Source: an uncultured Oscillospiraceae bacterium (GTDB lineage: Bacteria > Bacillota > Clostridia > Oscillospirales > Oscillospiraceae). From it: a stretch of 27,155 nt of DNA. Each line of letters starts with the position of its first letter. Position 1 is the stretch's first letter. Position numbers and translations under genes: made by a program. The stretch spans positions 1 to 27,155 of the forward strand of contig CAJUPG010000021.1 in assembly GCA_910588455.1 (NCBI GenBank), given 5' to 3'. Positions 1 through 8,345 of this stretch are shown one piece after another. The notes beneath the pieces are model-generated. The model made no database searches. It saw nothing but the letters and a program-made list of their open reading frames with translations, and had not been told where the DNA came from.

Positions 1-2174
1 ACCATGAGCTGACCGCCCTGGAGGGGGAGATTGCCGTCATAGGTGGAGGTGCCCCGGCCGATCTCGTCCAGAATCAGCAGGGAGCGGCTGGTGGCGTTTT
101 TCAGCAGCGCCGCCACCTCGGTCATCTCCACCATGAAGGTGGACTGTCCCGCCGCCAGGTCGTCGCTGGCGCCGATGCGGGTGAACACCCGGTCCACCAC
201 CCCGATGCGGGCGGAGCGGGCGGGCACAAAGGACCCCATCTGCGCCATCAGCACAATCAGGGCCACCTGCCGCATGTAGGTGGACTTGCCCGCCATGTTG
301 GGGCCGGTGATGATGGCGCACAGCTCCCCGCCCCCGTCCATGTGGGTGTCGTTGGGGACGAAGGGGGAGCCCTTGAGCATTTTTTCCACCACCGGATGCC
401 GGCCCTCCACAATGTTCAGCACATTGGAGTTATCCACCACCGGCATACAGTAATTCTGCTCCACCGCCACCACGGCGAAGGAGTTCAGCGCGTCGATCTG
501 GGCCACGGCGGCGGCGGAGCGCTGAATCTCCGCCACGTGCCTGCACACCTGGTCCCGCAGCTTGCAGAACAGCTGATATTCCAAAGCCACCACCTGGTCC
601 TGGGCGGAGAGGATGGTGTGCTCCAGCTCTTTTAATTCCTGGGAAATATACCGCTCGGCGTTGGTGGTGGTCTGGCGGCGGACCCAGCCCCCGGGGACCA
701 GATGGGCCTGGGACTTGGACACCTCAATGTAGTAGCCGAACACCTTGTTGAAGCCAACCTTGAGGTTTTTGATGCCCGACTGCTCTTTCGTTCCCTTCTC
801 CAGATCCACAATCATGTCGCCCCCGTGGGCGATGATGTTGCGCAGCCGGTCCACCTCCGGGTCAAAGCCGTCCCGGATGAATTTGCCCTCCCGGACGGAG
901 AAGGGGGGCTCGTCCACCAGGCCCTGCATCAGCTGCTCCCGGAGCTGGGGCAGATCGTCCAGCTGCTCCCGGAGGGTCTGGAGCAGGGCGCTTTTGGCCC
1001 CCGCCAGCAGCTCCCGCAGCCAGGGGAGCTTCCCCAGTCCTGCCGCCAGGGCGGCCAGGTCCCGGCCTCCGGCGGTGCCGTAGACCACCCGTCCAATGAG
1101 CCGCTCCAGGTCGGTCACATCCCGCAGGGCAATGGCCAGCTCCTGCCGGGTGACGCTGTTTTCCACCAGATCGCTGACCGCCTGCTGCCGCCGGGCAATC
1201 TGCACCGGGGAGAGCAGGGGCCGCTCCATCCATCCCCGCATCAGCCGCCCGCCCATGGCGGTTTTGGTCCGGTCCAGCACCCACAGCAGAGAGCCCTTTT
1301 TCTCCTTGGAGCGCAGGGTCTGGCTCAGCTCCAGATTCCGCCGGGCGGTCAGGTCCAGCTCCATGTACTGCCCCGCCGTGTAGCAGCGGAAGGCGGAGAT
1401 GTGGCTCAAATCGGTCTTTTGGGTGTCATATAAGTAGGCCAGCAGTCCCCCGGCGGCCTGGACGACGGCCCGGCCGTCCTCAGGCAGGGTGTCCAGCCCC
1501 GTTTGAAACTGCTTGTACACCAGGGCCTGGGCCGCGTCATACTGAAAGGAGTCCTCGCTCCCCGTCTGGCTGGAGCAGTTCAGCTTCTCCTGCAAAAAGT
1601 CCGTCAACCCCGGCAGGGCCCGGGCGCTCCGGGACAGCACCGCCTCCCTGGGGGAGAACCGGCCCAGCTCGTTGCACAGGTGGTCGAAGCCGTCGGGGCC
1701 GGCGGAAAAGGAGGTGGCGAAAATTTCCCCGGTGGACAGGTCTCCGAAGCACAGGCCCGTGGAGTGGGAGTCGGCGCAGATGGCGCACAGGAAGTTATTT
1801 TTCCCCTCCTCCAGCATAGAGGCGGAGATGACGGTGCCGGGGGTGACCACCCGGATGATGTCCCGGTCCACCAGGCCCTTGGCGGCGGCGGGGTCCTCGG
1901 TCTGCTCGCAGATGGCCACTTTGTAGCCCTTGGCAATCAGCCGGGCAATGTACCCCTCGCTGGAGTGGTAGGGCACGCCGCACATGGGGGTGCGCTCCTC
2001 CGGGGGCTTGTTCCGGTCCCGGGTGGTGAGGGTGAGGTCCAGCTCCTTGGACACCAGCTTCGCGTCCTCCTGGAACATCTCGTAAAAATCGCCCAGGCGG
2101 AAAAAGAGGATGGAGTCCGGATTGCGCTGCTTCATCTCGCGGTACTGCTTCATCATGGGGGTGGTGTCTGCCAT
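1..2174 (-). CDS. mutS: DNA mismatch repair protein MutS (3' part missing at window edge)
   Basis: MutS binds base mismatches and small loops as a dimer and uses ATP to recruit MutL. The start is the ATG at 2172-2174 (MADTTPMMKQYR), with AGAGG about 10 nt upstream. The N-terminal mismatch-reading motif GDFYEMF is present. The Walker A motif GPNMAGKST lies at about residues 624-632, and the Walker B / signature stretch DEIGRGTSTYDG is encoded near bases 33-70. About 724 codons are in the window; the family is usually 850-900 residues, so the C-terminus lies outside. The gene follows miaB by 19 bp, a common firmicute arrangement, and probably shares its promoter. After STYDG the frame reads NLPLQGGQLMV, which does not resemble MutS, so bases 1-32 are suspect. 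The family call is secure; the 3' end is not. Confidence 0.95.
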   Translation of the reverse strand, partial: MADTTPMMKQYREMKQRNPDSILFFRLGDFYEMFQEDAKLVSKELDLTLTTRDRNKPPEERTPMCGVPYHSSEGYIARLIAKGYKVAICEQTEDPAAAKGLVDRDIIRVVTPGTVISASMLEEGKNNFLCAICADSHSTGLCFGDLSTGEIFATSFSAGPDGFDHLCNELGRFSPREAVLSRSARALPGLTDFLQEKLNCSSQTGSEDSFQYDAAQALVYKQFQTGLDTLPEDGRAVVQAAGGLLAYLYDTQKTDLSHISAFRCYTAGQYMELDLTARRNLELSQTLRSKEKKGSLLWVLDRTKTAMGGRLMRGWMERPLLSPVQIARRQQAVSDLVENSVTRQELAIALRDVTDLERLIGRVVYGTAGGRDLAALAAGLGKLPWLRELLAGAKSALLQTLREQLDDLPQLREQLMQGLVDEPPFSVREGKFIRDGFDPEVDRLRNIIAHGGDMIVDLEKGTKEQSGIKNLKVGFNKVFGYYIEVSKSQAHLVPGGWVRRQTTTNAERYISQELKELEHTILSAQDQVVALEYQLFCKLRDQVCRHVAEIQRSAAAVAQIDALNSFAVVAVEQNYCMPVVDNSNVLNIVEGRHPVVEKMLKGSPFVPNDTHMDGGGELCAIITGPNMAGKSTYMRQVALIVLMAQMGSFVPARSARIGVVDRVFTRIGASDDLAAGQSTFMVEMTEVAALLKNATSRSLLILDEIGRGTSTYDGNLPLQGGQLM

Positions 2175-2193
2175 AATGCTTCTGCCTCTCTTT

Positions 2194-3606
2194 TTATTGT
2201 TCTCCAAACAGGGACCAGGTGTTTGCCCCGGTGATCTTCACCGGTACAAACTGCCCAATCAGATCCTCCGGGCCGTTGAGCCGGACCAGCCGGTTCCCCG
2301 GGGTCCGGGCGGTGAGGGCCCACTCCCCGTCGTCACACCGGCCATCCACCAGACACCGCTGCACGCTTCCGATATAGGCGGCGTGCTTTTGGGCGGAAAT
2401 CCGGTTTTGCAGCTCCACCAGCCGGTTGAAATTTTTTAGCTTCTCCTCCCGGGGCATGGGGTCCTCCAGCCGGGCGGCGGGGGTCCCGGGCCGGGGGGAG
2501 TAGAGAAACGTAAACAGCGCGTCGAACCGGACCTCCTCCAGCAGGGTCAGGGTCTCCTCAAATTCCGGGGTGGTCTCCCCCGGAAAGCCCACAATCACAT
2601 CGGAGGTCAGCACAATATCCGGAATCAGCGCCCGCAGCCGGCGGATTTCGTCCAGATACTGGGCCCGGTCATAGTGCCGGTTCATGGCCTTCAGCACCCG
2701 GTCGTTCCCCGCCTGGAAGGGCAGGTGGAGCACCGGGGCAATCTTTTCGCACCGGGCCATGGTCTCAAACAGCTTCTGAGTGGCGTCCTTGGGGTGGGAG
2801 GTCATAAACCGGATCAGAAAATCCCCGGGGACGGCGTTGATCTGCTCCAGCAGGTCCGCGAACTCCAGGGGCGTTTCCAGGTCCTTCCCATAGGAATTCA
2901 CATTCTGTCCCAGCAGGGTGATGTCCCGGCAGCCATTCTGGGCCAGCTCCCGGACCTCGGCCAAAATGTCCTCCGGCCGGCGGGACCGCTCCCGGCCCCG
3001 GACGTAGGGCACGATGCAGTAGGAGCAGAAGTTGTTGCACCCGTACATGACCGACACCCAGGCTTTTACCGGGTCCTGCCGGACCATGGGGATGCCCTCG
3101 GCGATCGATCCGGGCTCGTCGGCGACCTCGAAAATCCGGCCCCGGCGGGTGAGCAGGGCATGGATAAACTCCGGAAACCGCCACAGGGCCTGGGGGCCGA
3201 ACACCAGGTCCACGTGCCGGAAGGATTTTTTGATTTTCTCCGCCGCCTCCGGCTCCTGGGCCATGCAGCCGCACAGGCAGATGAGCTGCTCCGGCCGGCG
3301 GCGCTTGGTGTGGACCAGCGCCCCCACGGTGCCCAGCACCTTGCGCTCGGCGTGGTCCCGGATGGCGCAGGTGTTGATAACGATGATCCTGGCCTGCTCC
3401 GGGTCGGCGGTGAAGCCGAAGCCCATTTGGGCCAGATAGCCCCGCAGGCGCTCGGAGTCGGCCTCGTTCTGCTGGCAGCCGTAGGTCTGGACCAGGGCCA
3501 GGGGGGGTGCGTCCAGGCTCTGCTGGAGCCGGGCGATTTGGCGGCACAGATCGTTCTGGCGCTGAATTTCCTCCGGAGAAATCCGGGTGGCGGTTTGATT
3601 GGGCAT
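2194..3606 (-). CDS. miaB: tRNA-2-methylthio-N6-dimethylallyladenosine synthase MiaB
   Basis: This radical-SAM methylthiotransferase converts i6A37 to ms2i6A37 in tRNAs reading UNN codons. The N-terminal cluster domain has its three cysteines in TYGCQQNEADS, INTCAIRDHAE and CGCMAQE. The radical-SAM CxxxCxxC motif is in YGCNNFCSYCIVPY. A TRAM-type RNA-binding domain closes the protein (ending TGANTWSLFGEQ). I chose the ATG at 3604-3606 (MPNQTATRI, 470 aa) because AGGGAG lies about 8 nt upstream; an in-frame ATG at 3624 would add six residues but has no SD. Length and motif order are normal for MiaB rather than MtaB or RimO. It has its own consensus promoter and probably co-transcribes mutS. 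Confidence 0.95.
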   Translation of the reverse strand: MPNQTATRISPEEIQRQNDLCRQIARLQQSLDAPPLALVQTYGCQQNEADSERLRGYLAQMGFGFTADPEQARIIVINTCAIRDHAERKVLGTVGALVHTKRRRPEQLICLCGCMAQEPEAAEKIKKSFRHVDLVFGPQALWRFPEFIHALLTRRGRIFEVADEPGSIAEGIPMVRQDPVKAWVSVMYGCNNFCSYCIVPYVRGRERSRRPEDILAEVRELAQNGCRDITLLGQNVNSYGKDLETPLEFADLLEQINAVPGDFLIRFMTSHPKDATQKLFETMARCEKIAPVLHLPFQAGNDRVLKAMNRHYDRAQYLDEIRRLRALIPDIVLTSDVIVGFPGETTPEFEETLTLLEEVRFDALFTFLYSPRPGTPAARLEDPMPREEKLKNFNRLVELQNRISAQKHAAYIGSVQRCLVDGRCDDGEWALTARTPGNRLVRLNGPEDLIGQFVPVKITGANTWSLFGEQ

Positions 3607-3660
3607 AAGTGCAACTCCCTGCATTTTAAAAGATAGAATTGGTCTGAAACGGATAGTTCT

Positions 3661-3689
3661 ATTGTACCCTTTTCAGAAAACGATGTCAA
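3661..3689 (-). promoter_or_regulatory. Sigma-A-type promoter for miaB-mutS
   Basis: On the minus strand, TTGACA (3689-3684) is followed after exactly 17 bp by TACAAT (3666-3661), about 55 bp upstream of the chosen miaB start. It lies downstream of the deoC terminator, so miaB-mutS is likely a separate transcription unit. Confidence 0.85.
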
Positions 3690-3718
3690 TTCCCGGCTGC
3701 AGTGCCTGGAGAAACGGA

Positions 3719-3757
3719 CAAAAGCAGCGCCTCCCCGGCAGGGGAGGCGCTGCTTTT
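3719..3757 (-). terminator. Rho-independent terminator of deoC
   Basis: A 16-17 bp perfect GC-rich stem (arms 3721-3736 and 3741-3757, 4-nt loop) begins right at the deoC stop codon and ends in a short TTTT run on the minus strand. It separates deoC from miaB. The U-tract is short, but the stem is very stable. Confidence 0.85.
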
Positions 3758-4397
3758 ACAGACAGTCCAGCAGTCCGCTGGCGCCGATCCGGTCGGCTCC
3801 CGCGTCCAAAAAGGACTGAGCCTGCTCCAGAGTCTTGATGCCGCCGGCGGCCTTCAGCCGCACCCCGGGGGCCAGCTGCTGGCGGAACAGGGCCGCGTCG
3901 GTGAGGGTGGCTCCGCCGGTGGAAAAGCCGGTGGAGGTTTTCAGGAAATCCGCTCCGGACATGGACACCACCCGGCACATATTGATTTTTTCCTCCCGGG
4001 TCAGCAGGCAGGCCTCCACGATTACTTTCAGAATCCGGCCCTTGCAGGAGGCCTTGACCGCCTTGATCTCGGACACCACCCCTTCCCAGTCGCCGTCCTT
4101 CACCAGCCCCAGGTTGACCACCATGTCGATCTCGTCCGCCCCGTTGCGGATGGCGTCCTCTGTCTCAAATACCTTGACCTCCGGGGTGGAGTAGCCGTTG
4201 GGGAAGCCCACCACCGTGCAGAGCTTCAGGCGGCTGCCCACATAGTCCGCCGCCCGCTTCACATACCGGGGCGGGATGCAGACGGTGGCGGTGTTGTGGG
4301 CAAGGGCCTGGTCGCAGGCGGTTTTAACCTGCTCCCAGGTAGCGCAGGGGGAAAGAATGGTGTGGTCCACATGGCGCAGAAGCTGCGGAATATCCAT
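3756..4397 (-). CDS. deoC: Deoxyribose-phosphate aldolase DeoC
   Basis: DeoC cleaves 2-deoxyribose-5-phosphate to glyceraldehyde-3-phosphate and acetaldehyde, the last step of deoxynucleoside catabolism. The 213-residue protein is a complete class I aldolase barrel. Schiff-base Lys153 is in FLKTSTGF, the second active-site Lys182 in LKAAGGIKT, and the conserved Asp91 in DEIDMVVN. The start ATG (MDIPQLL) has GGGAG about 10 nt upstream. No other deoxynucleoside genes (deoA, deoB, pdp, cdd) are in the window, so it is a single-gene unit with its own promoter and terminator. It is divergent from the ABC importer, with 168 bp between start codons. Confidence 0.96.
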   Translation of the reverse strand: MDIPQLLRHVDHTILSPCATWEQVKTACDQALAHNTATVCIPPRYVKRAADYVGSRLKLCTVVGFPNGYSTPEVKVFETEDAIRNGADEIDMVVNLGLVKDGDWEGVVSEIKAVKASCKGRILKVIVEACLLTREEKINMCRVVSMSGADFLKTSTGFSTGGATLTDAALFRQQLAPGVRLKAAGGIKTLEQAQSFLDAGADRIGASGLLDCL

Positions 4398-4433
4398 AAA
4401 AACATCGCTCCCATTTTTTAGTTTAGTGAACCC

Positions 4434-4462
4434 ATTTTATAGGAGAACCGCCTATCTGTCCA
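4434..4462 (-). promoter_or_regulatory. Probable sigma-A promoter for deoC
   Basis: On the minus strand, TGGACA (4462-4457) and TAAAAT (4439-4434) are separated by 17 bp, about 37 bp upstream of the deoC ATG. The match is good, not perfect. Confidence 0.6.
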
Positions 4463-4506
4463 CCTATAGATTGGACAAAATTAACAGGGGAATACGGGAA
4501 TTTTCA

Positions 4507-4534
4507 TTGACATTTGCCCATAAAGCAGTAAACT
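4507..4534 (+). promoter_or_regulatory. Probable sigma-A promoter for the ABC importer operon
   Basis: Consensus TTGACA (4507-4512) is followed after 16 bp by TAAACT (4529-4534), about 31 bp before the lipoprotein start. The leader is therefore very short and leaves no room for a cobalamin-type riboswitch. I saw no clear Fur-type palindrome. Confidence 0.65.
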
Positions 4535-4565
4535 ATAGGAAGCCCATTGTGAAGGAGAACCGCAC

Positions 4566-5489
4566 ATGAGACGAAATGGAATTATAATCTGCCTGTGCCT
4601 GCTGCTGGCGGGCTGCGCCCCCTCCCCCGCTCCGGCGGATTCGCCCCCGGCCCCGGCCGTTGCCTTCACCGACGCCCTGGGCCGGGAGGTCACCGTTCAG
4701 AAGGCGGACCGGGTGGCCGCCATGCTGGGCAGCTTCGCGGATATCTGGCTGCTGGCCGGCGGGGAGGACTCCCTGGCGGCGGCGGCGGACGACGCCTGGA
4801 CCAGCTTCGGCTTGACTCTGGAGATCCAGAATATCGGCACCACCTCCGAGCCCAGCCTGGAGCTGCTGGCCTCCGCCCGGCCGGACCTGATATTGGCCAG
4901 CGTCAACACTGCCTCCAACGTGGAGCTGCTGGACCAGTTTGAGCAGGCCGGGTGGACGGTGGCCTATTTTAAGGTGACCAATTTTCAGGATTATCTGCAT
5001 ATGCTGGACATCTGCACCCAGATCACCGGCCGGCCGGACCGCTACCAGACCTACGGCCAGGCCCTCCAGGACCAGGTGGACCGGGCGGTGGAGCGGGCGG
5101 ACGGCTCCCGGCCCACGGTGCTCTATATCCGCTCCACCGGCAGCAGCTGCAAGGTGAAAAACAGCAAAAACAGCGTACTGGGGGAAATGATGGCCGACCT
5201 GGGGTGCGTCAACATCGCCGACAGCGAAACCGGCCTGCTGGAGCAGCTGAGTCTGGAGGTCATTCTGGAGCAGGATCCGGACTTTATTTTCGCCGTCCTC
5301 CAGGGGGCCGACCCCACCGTGGCCCGGGGGCGGCTGGAGGAGGCCCTGCTGTCCAACCCGGCCTGGCAGACCCTGACGGCGGTGAAGGAGGGCCGGTTCC
5401 ATATACTGGACAACCGCCTTTATAACCTGAAGCCAAACGAGCGCTGGGGGGACGCCTATGAACAGCTGGCCCAGATCCTGTACCCATAA
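4566..5489 (+). CDS. ABC transporter substrate-binding lipoprotein (iron-complex/corrinoid type)
   Basis: This 307-residue lipoprotein would capture a metal-chelate ligand (ferric siderophore, haem or cobalamin) outside the membrane and deliver it to the permease encoded next. A short signal sequence ends in the lipobox LLAGC (Cys at about residue 17), followed by a Pro/Ala-rich linker. The rest has the two-lobed FepB/BtuF-type fold: an early ALGREV segment, the family pattern IQNIGTTSEPSLELLASARPDLILAS, and a C-terminal lobe ending near NERWGDAYEQLAQILYP. AAGGAG precedes the ATG by 8-9 nt. The permease gene starts within its last 32 bases, so the operon is translationally coupled. The neighbouring siroheme synthase hints at tetrapyrrole or iron handling, but the ligand cannot be decided from sequence. 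Confidence 0.88.
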   Translation: MRRNGIIICLCLLLAGCAPSPAPADSPPAPAVAFTDALGREVTVQKADRVAAMLGSFADIWLLAGGEDSLAAAADDAWTSFGLTLEIQNIGTTSEPSLELLASARPDLILASVNTASNVELLDQFEQAGWTVAYFKVTNFQDYLHMLDICTQITGRPDRYQTYGQALQDQVDRAVERADGSRPTVLYIRSTGSSCKVKNSKNSVLGEMMADLGCVNIADSETGLLEQLSLEVILEQDPDFIFAVLQGADPTVARGRLEEALLSNPAWQTLTAVKEGRFHILDNRLYNLKPNERWGDAYEQLAQILYP

Positions 5490-6435
5490 GCTGCTTTTCC
5501 TGCTGGCCCTGGCGGTGCTGGCGGCAGTTCTGAGCCTGTGCGTGGGCCCGGTCACCGTCTCCCTCTTCGCCCGGGACAGCCTGAGCCGCTATATCATCGG
5601 CTATGTGCGCCTGCCCCGGACCCTGGCCTGCCTGCTGGCGGGAATGGCCCTGGCGGTGTCCGGAGCCATCATCCAGAGTGTGCTGGCCAATCCCCTGGCG
5701 GCCCCCAATATCATTGGGGTCAATTCCGGCGCGGGGCTGATGGTGGCCCTGGTGTGCGCCGTGGCCCCCCAGTACCCGTTTTTAACGCCCGTCGCGGCCT
5801 TTTTGGGGGCACTGGCGGGGGTGCTGCTGGTGCTGGCTCTGGCTCAGCGGACCGGGGCGGCCAAGCTCACGGTGGTGCTGGCGGGGGTGGCCGTGTCCAG
5901 CATCTTCGGGGCGGGCATCGACGCGGTGGTGACCTTCTTCCCCGACGCCCTGAACGGCTATTCGGACTTTCGCATCGGCGGGCTGTCCAATTTGACCCTG
6001 GCAAAGCTGAACCCCGCCGGATTCATCATCCTGGCGGGGGTGGGCTGCGCTCTGCTGGCGGCGGGGGAGCTGGACATTCTGGCCCTGGGCGGGGACACCG
6101 CCCAGAGTCTGGGCCTGCGGGTGAAGCGGTGGCGGCTGCTGCTGCTGGGAACGGCGGCGGCGCTGGCCGGGGCGGCGGTAAGCTTTTCGGGGCTTTTGGG
6201 CTTTGTGGGGCTGATTGTCCCCCATATGGCCCGGCGCTATGTGGGGGAGGAGAGCCGCCCCCTGCTGGCGGCCTGCGCCCTGGGGGGCGCGGCGCTGCTC
6301 ACCCTGTGCGACCTGCTGGGCCGGACCCTGTTCGCCCCCTACGAGGTGCCTGTGGGCATTGTGCTGTCCGTGGCGGGAGGCCCCTTCTTTTTGTGGCTGC
6401 TCCTGCGCCAGAGAGGAGGCCGGAGCCGTGATTGA
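5458..6435 (+). CDS. FecCD-family ABC transporter permease
   Basis: This integral membrane subunit (325 aa) forms the transport channel of the importer. It is strongly hydrophobic, with about 8-10 predicted helices. It carries FecCD/BtuC-type motifs: RLPRTLACLLAGMALAVSG near residue 52, then QSVLANPLAAPNIIGVNSGA, and near the C-terminus GLLGFVGLIVPHMARR and a typical GRTLFAPYEVPVGI segment. The start ATG at 5458 overlaps the lipoprotein gene by 32 nt and has a G-rich ribosome-binding region just upstream. No later in-frame start would preserve the first membrane helix. It overlaps the ATPase gene by 8 nt at its 3' end. Confidence 0.92.
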   Translation: MNSWPRSCTHKLLFLLALAVLAAVLSLCVGPVTVSLFARDSLSRYIIGYVRLPRTLACLLAGMALAVSGAIIQSVLANPLAAPNIIGVNSGAGLMVALVCAVAPQYPFLTPVAAFLGALAGVLLVLALAQRTGAAKLTVVLAGVAVSSIFGAGIDAVVTFFPDALNGYSDFRIGGLSNLTLAKLNPAGFIILAGVGCALLAAGELDILALGGDTAQSLGLRVKRWRLLLLGTAAALAGAAVSFSGLLGFVGLIVPHMARRYVGEESRPLLAACALGGAALLTLCDLLGRTLFAPYEVPVGIVLSVAGGPFFLWLLLRQRGGRSRD

Positions 6436-7207
6436 GCTGAAGCAATGCGCCGCGGGCTACCCGGGCCGGCGGGTGCTGGAGGGGGTGGACCTGGTTCTCC
6501 CCGACGGGCAGATCACCGTGCTGGCCGGTCCCAACGCCAGCGGAAAAACCACCCTGCTGCGGACCATTCTGGGCCTGGAACCGCTTCTGGAGGGGGATAT
6601 TGTGGTGGACGGCTGCCTCCAGGGGGCGCTCTCCCCCAGGGAGCTGGCCTTACGGGCGTCTTACCTGCCCCAGTCCCGGCCCGTGCCCAACATCACCGGG
6701 GGGCGGATGGTTCTCCACGGCCGGTTCCCCCACCTGTCCTATCCTCGGCGCTACCGGCCCCAGGACCTGCAAATCGCCCGGGAGGCCCTCCGGGAAGCGG
6801 GGGCGGAGGGGCTGGAGGGGCGGCTTATGCCGGCACTGTCCGGGGGGCAGCGGCAGCAGGTCTATCTGGCCATGCTCCTGGCCCAGCAGACCCAGAACGT
6901 CCTGCTGGACGAGCCCACCGCCTATCTGGATGTGGCCCACCAGTTCCGGCTGCTCTCCTGCGCCCGGCGGCTGGCGGACCGGGGGCGGGCGGTGGTGCTG
7001 GTCCTTCACGATTTGTGTCAGGCCCTGCGCTGGGCGGACCGGCTGGCGGTGCTGGACGGGGGGCGGCTGCAAATGGCGGACAGCCCGGAGAAGGTTTTTG
7101 CGTCCGGCGTTCTGGACCGGGTCTTTGGGGTGGAGGTCCGCCGCTTCCAGACCCCTAACGGCTGGCAGTATTACTGCGAAGAGAAAATGCCGCCGTCTCC
7201 CCAATGA
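6428..7207 (+). CDS. ABC transporter ATP-binding protein (FecE/BtuD type)
   Basis: This 259-residue ATPase powers the importer. Walker A is GPNASGKTT (residues 34-42). A Q-loop follows in YLPQ, then the signature LSGGQRQQVYLAM, Walker B with NVLLDEPT, a D-loop YLDV, and the switch histidine in LVLHD. I chose the GTG at 6428-6430 (MIELKQCAAGY) because AGGAGG lies 8 nt upstream and the protein then begins at the normal first strand of the domain; the frame stays open upstream to 6215 but that part overlaps the permease. The gene's last 53 bases are also coding on the opposite strand (end of the siroheme synthase). No plus-strand terminator is evident. Confidence 0.93.
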   Translation: MIELKQCAAGYPGRRVLEGVDLVLPDGQITVLAGPNASGKTTLLRTILGLEPLLEGDIVVDGCLQGALSPRELALRASYLPQSRPVPNITGGRMVLHGRFPHLSYPRRYRPQDLQIAREALREAGAEGLEGRLMPALSGGQRQQVYLAMLLAQQTQNVLLDEPTAYLDVAHQFRLLSCARRLADRGRAVVLVLHDLCQALRWADRLAVLDGGRLQMADSPEKVFASGVLDRVFGVEVRRFQTPNGWQYYCEEKMPPSPQ

Positions 7208-8318
7208 CAATGACCGCCGGGGGTTTTGTGTCCCGGGCCAGATCCGAAATATTTTCCAGACACCCCCGTACTGCCGTGCCGTCTCCGGAGACCACGGCGG
7301 CGGGGGTGTCCTTTGCCTTCCCGGCCTCCAGCAGCCGCCGGGCGATCTGGGGCAGGTGCTTCAGGCCCATTAAAATCACCAGCGTCCCCTCCAGTCCCGC
7401 CAGCCGGTCCAGCTGCTCCGGCAGGCCCTGGACGGTGTGGCCGGTGAGGACGTGAAAGCTGCGGCTGATCTCCCGGTGGGTCACCGGAATGCCCGCCGCC
7501 GCCGGGACGGCGATGGCCGACGAAACCCCCGGCACCACCTCAAAGGGGATCCCCGCCCGCTGGAGGGCAAGGGCCTCCTCCCCTCCCCGGCCAAATACAA
7601 AGGGGTCCCCGCCCTTCAGCCGGGCCACCCGCAGCCCCCGCCGGGCCAGGCCGATGAGAGCTTGACAGATTTCCTCCTGGGAGGGGGAGGGCCGCCCTGC
7701 CCGCTTGCCCATAGGGAACCGCTGCGCCCCTTCCGGGACGAAATCCAGCAGGGCCGGGTCAATTAAATCGTCATACACCACCGCCTGACAGCTCTGCAAG
7801 CGGCTCAGGCCCCGGAGGGTGAGCAGGTCCGCCTCCCCGCAGCCCGCGCCGATGAGAAAGACCCGACCGGTGTGCAGATCCTGGGCTAACCGCTCCGTAC
7901 TGGGGCGGACATCCTGGGCGGGGTCCAGGCTCTGGGGCAGACAGCCCTCCAGAAAACCTCGCAGATAGGCGGCGGCGGCGGGATTTGTGCCGGCGGTGGA
8001 GATGCCCACGCAGACCCTCCCCCGCCGGACCAGGGCCGGGAATAAAAACGTGGAGTCCTCCCGGCTGGTGGCGGAGTTGACAGGTATCTCCCTCTCCCGG
8101 CACTGGCGGCAGATTTCCCGGTTCAGGGCCCGGTCGTCCGTGGCGGCAATCACAAAGTCCGCCCCCTCCAGATCGCCGGGGACATAGGGCCGGTCGATGA
8201 CGGCCAACTCCGCCCCGAAGGGGAGCAGGGCCCGTTTTTTGCGGTTGGCCACGGCGCCGTTGCCCACAATGACCACCCGCTTGTTGGAGATTTCCGCGAA
8301 AAAAGGGAAGTATCCCAT
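7155..8318 (-). CDS. cysG: Fused siroheme synthase: precorrin-2 dehydrogenase-like domain + uroporphyrinogen-III C-methyltransferase
   Basis: The 387-residue protein joins two steps from uroporphyrinogen III toward siroheme or corrinoids. Residues 1 to about 125 are a CysG/Met8-type NAD-binding domain (VVIVGNGAVANRKKRALL, then VGISTAGTNPAAAAYLRGFLE). Residues 151-387 are a complete S-adenosylmethionine-dependent uroporphyrinogen-III methyltransferase (GRVFLIGAGCGEADLLTLRG, RLKGGDPFVFGRGGEE, PGVSSAIAVPAAAGIPVTHR). E. coli CysG is about 457 residues; here most of the roughly 70-residue dimerisation/linker part between the domains is missing, and the NVVD-type catalytic aspartate motif reads NSAT. 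Methyltransferase activity is likely; dehydrogenase and chelatase activity is doubtful. GGAGG precedes the ATG. It lies 64 bp after ftsH and overlaps the importer ATPase gene tail-to-tail. Confidence 0.88.
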   Translation of the reverse strand: MGYFPFFAEISNKRVVIVGNGAVANRKKRALLPFGAELAVIDRPYVPGDLEGADFVIAATDDRALNREICRQCREREIPVNSATSREDSTFLFPALVRRGRVCVGISTAGTNPAAAAYLRGFLEGCLPQSLDPAQDVRPSTERLAQDLHTGRVFLIGAGCGEADLLTLRGLSRLQSCQAVVYDDLIDPALLDFVPEGAQRFPMGKRAGRPSPSQEEICQALIGLARRGLRVARLKGGDPFVFGRGGEEALALQRAGIPFEVVPGVSSAIAVPAAAGIPVTHREISRSFHVLTGHTVQGLPEQLDRLAGLEGTLVILMGLKHLPQIARRLLEAGKAKDTPAAVVSGDGTAVRGCLENISDLARDTKPPAVIVIGETAAFSLRSNTASR

Positions 8319-8345
8319 TAAAATTCCTCCGCTTTGTTAAGAATA

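Noticed and set aside
2674..3636. Long plus-strand frame opposite miaB, and similar frames opposite mutS, ftsH, guaB and rpoN
   Set aside because: Shadow frames caused by GC-rich third positions; no family motifs, while the opposite strand encodes clear proteins.
4398..4565. Possible cobalamin or other riboswitch before the ABC importer
   Set aside because: The promoter lies about 31 bp from the start codon, leaving no room for the roughly 200-nt element, and no B12-box-like segment is present.
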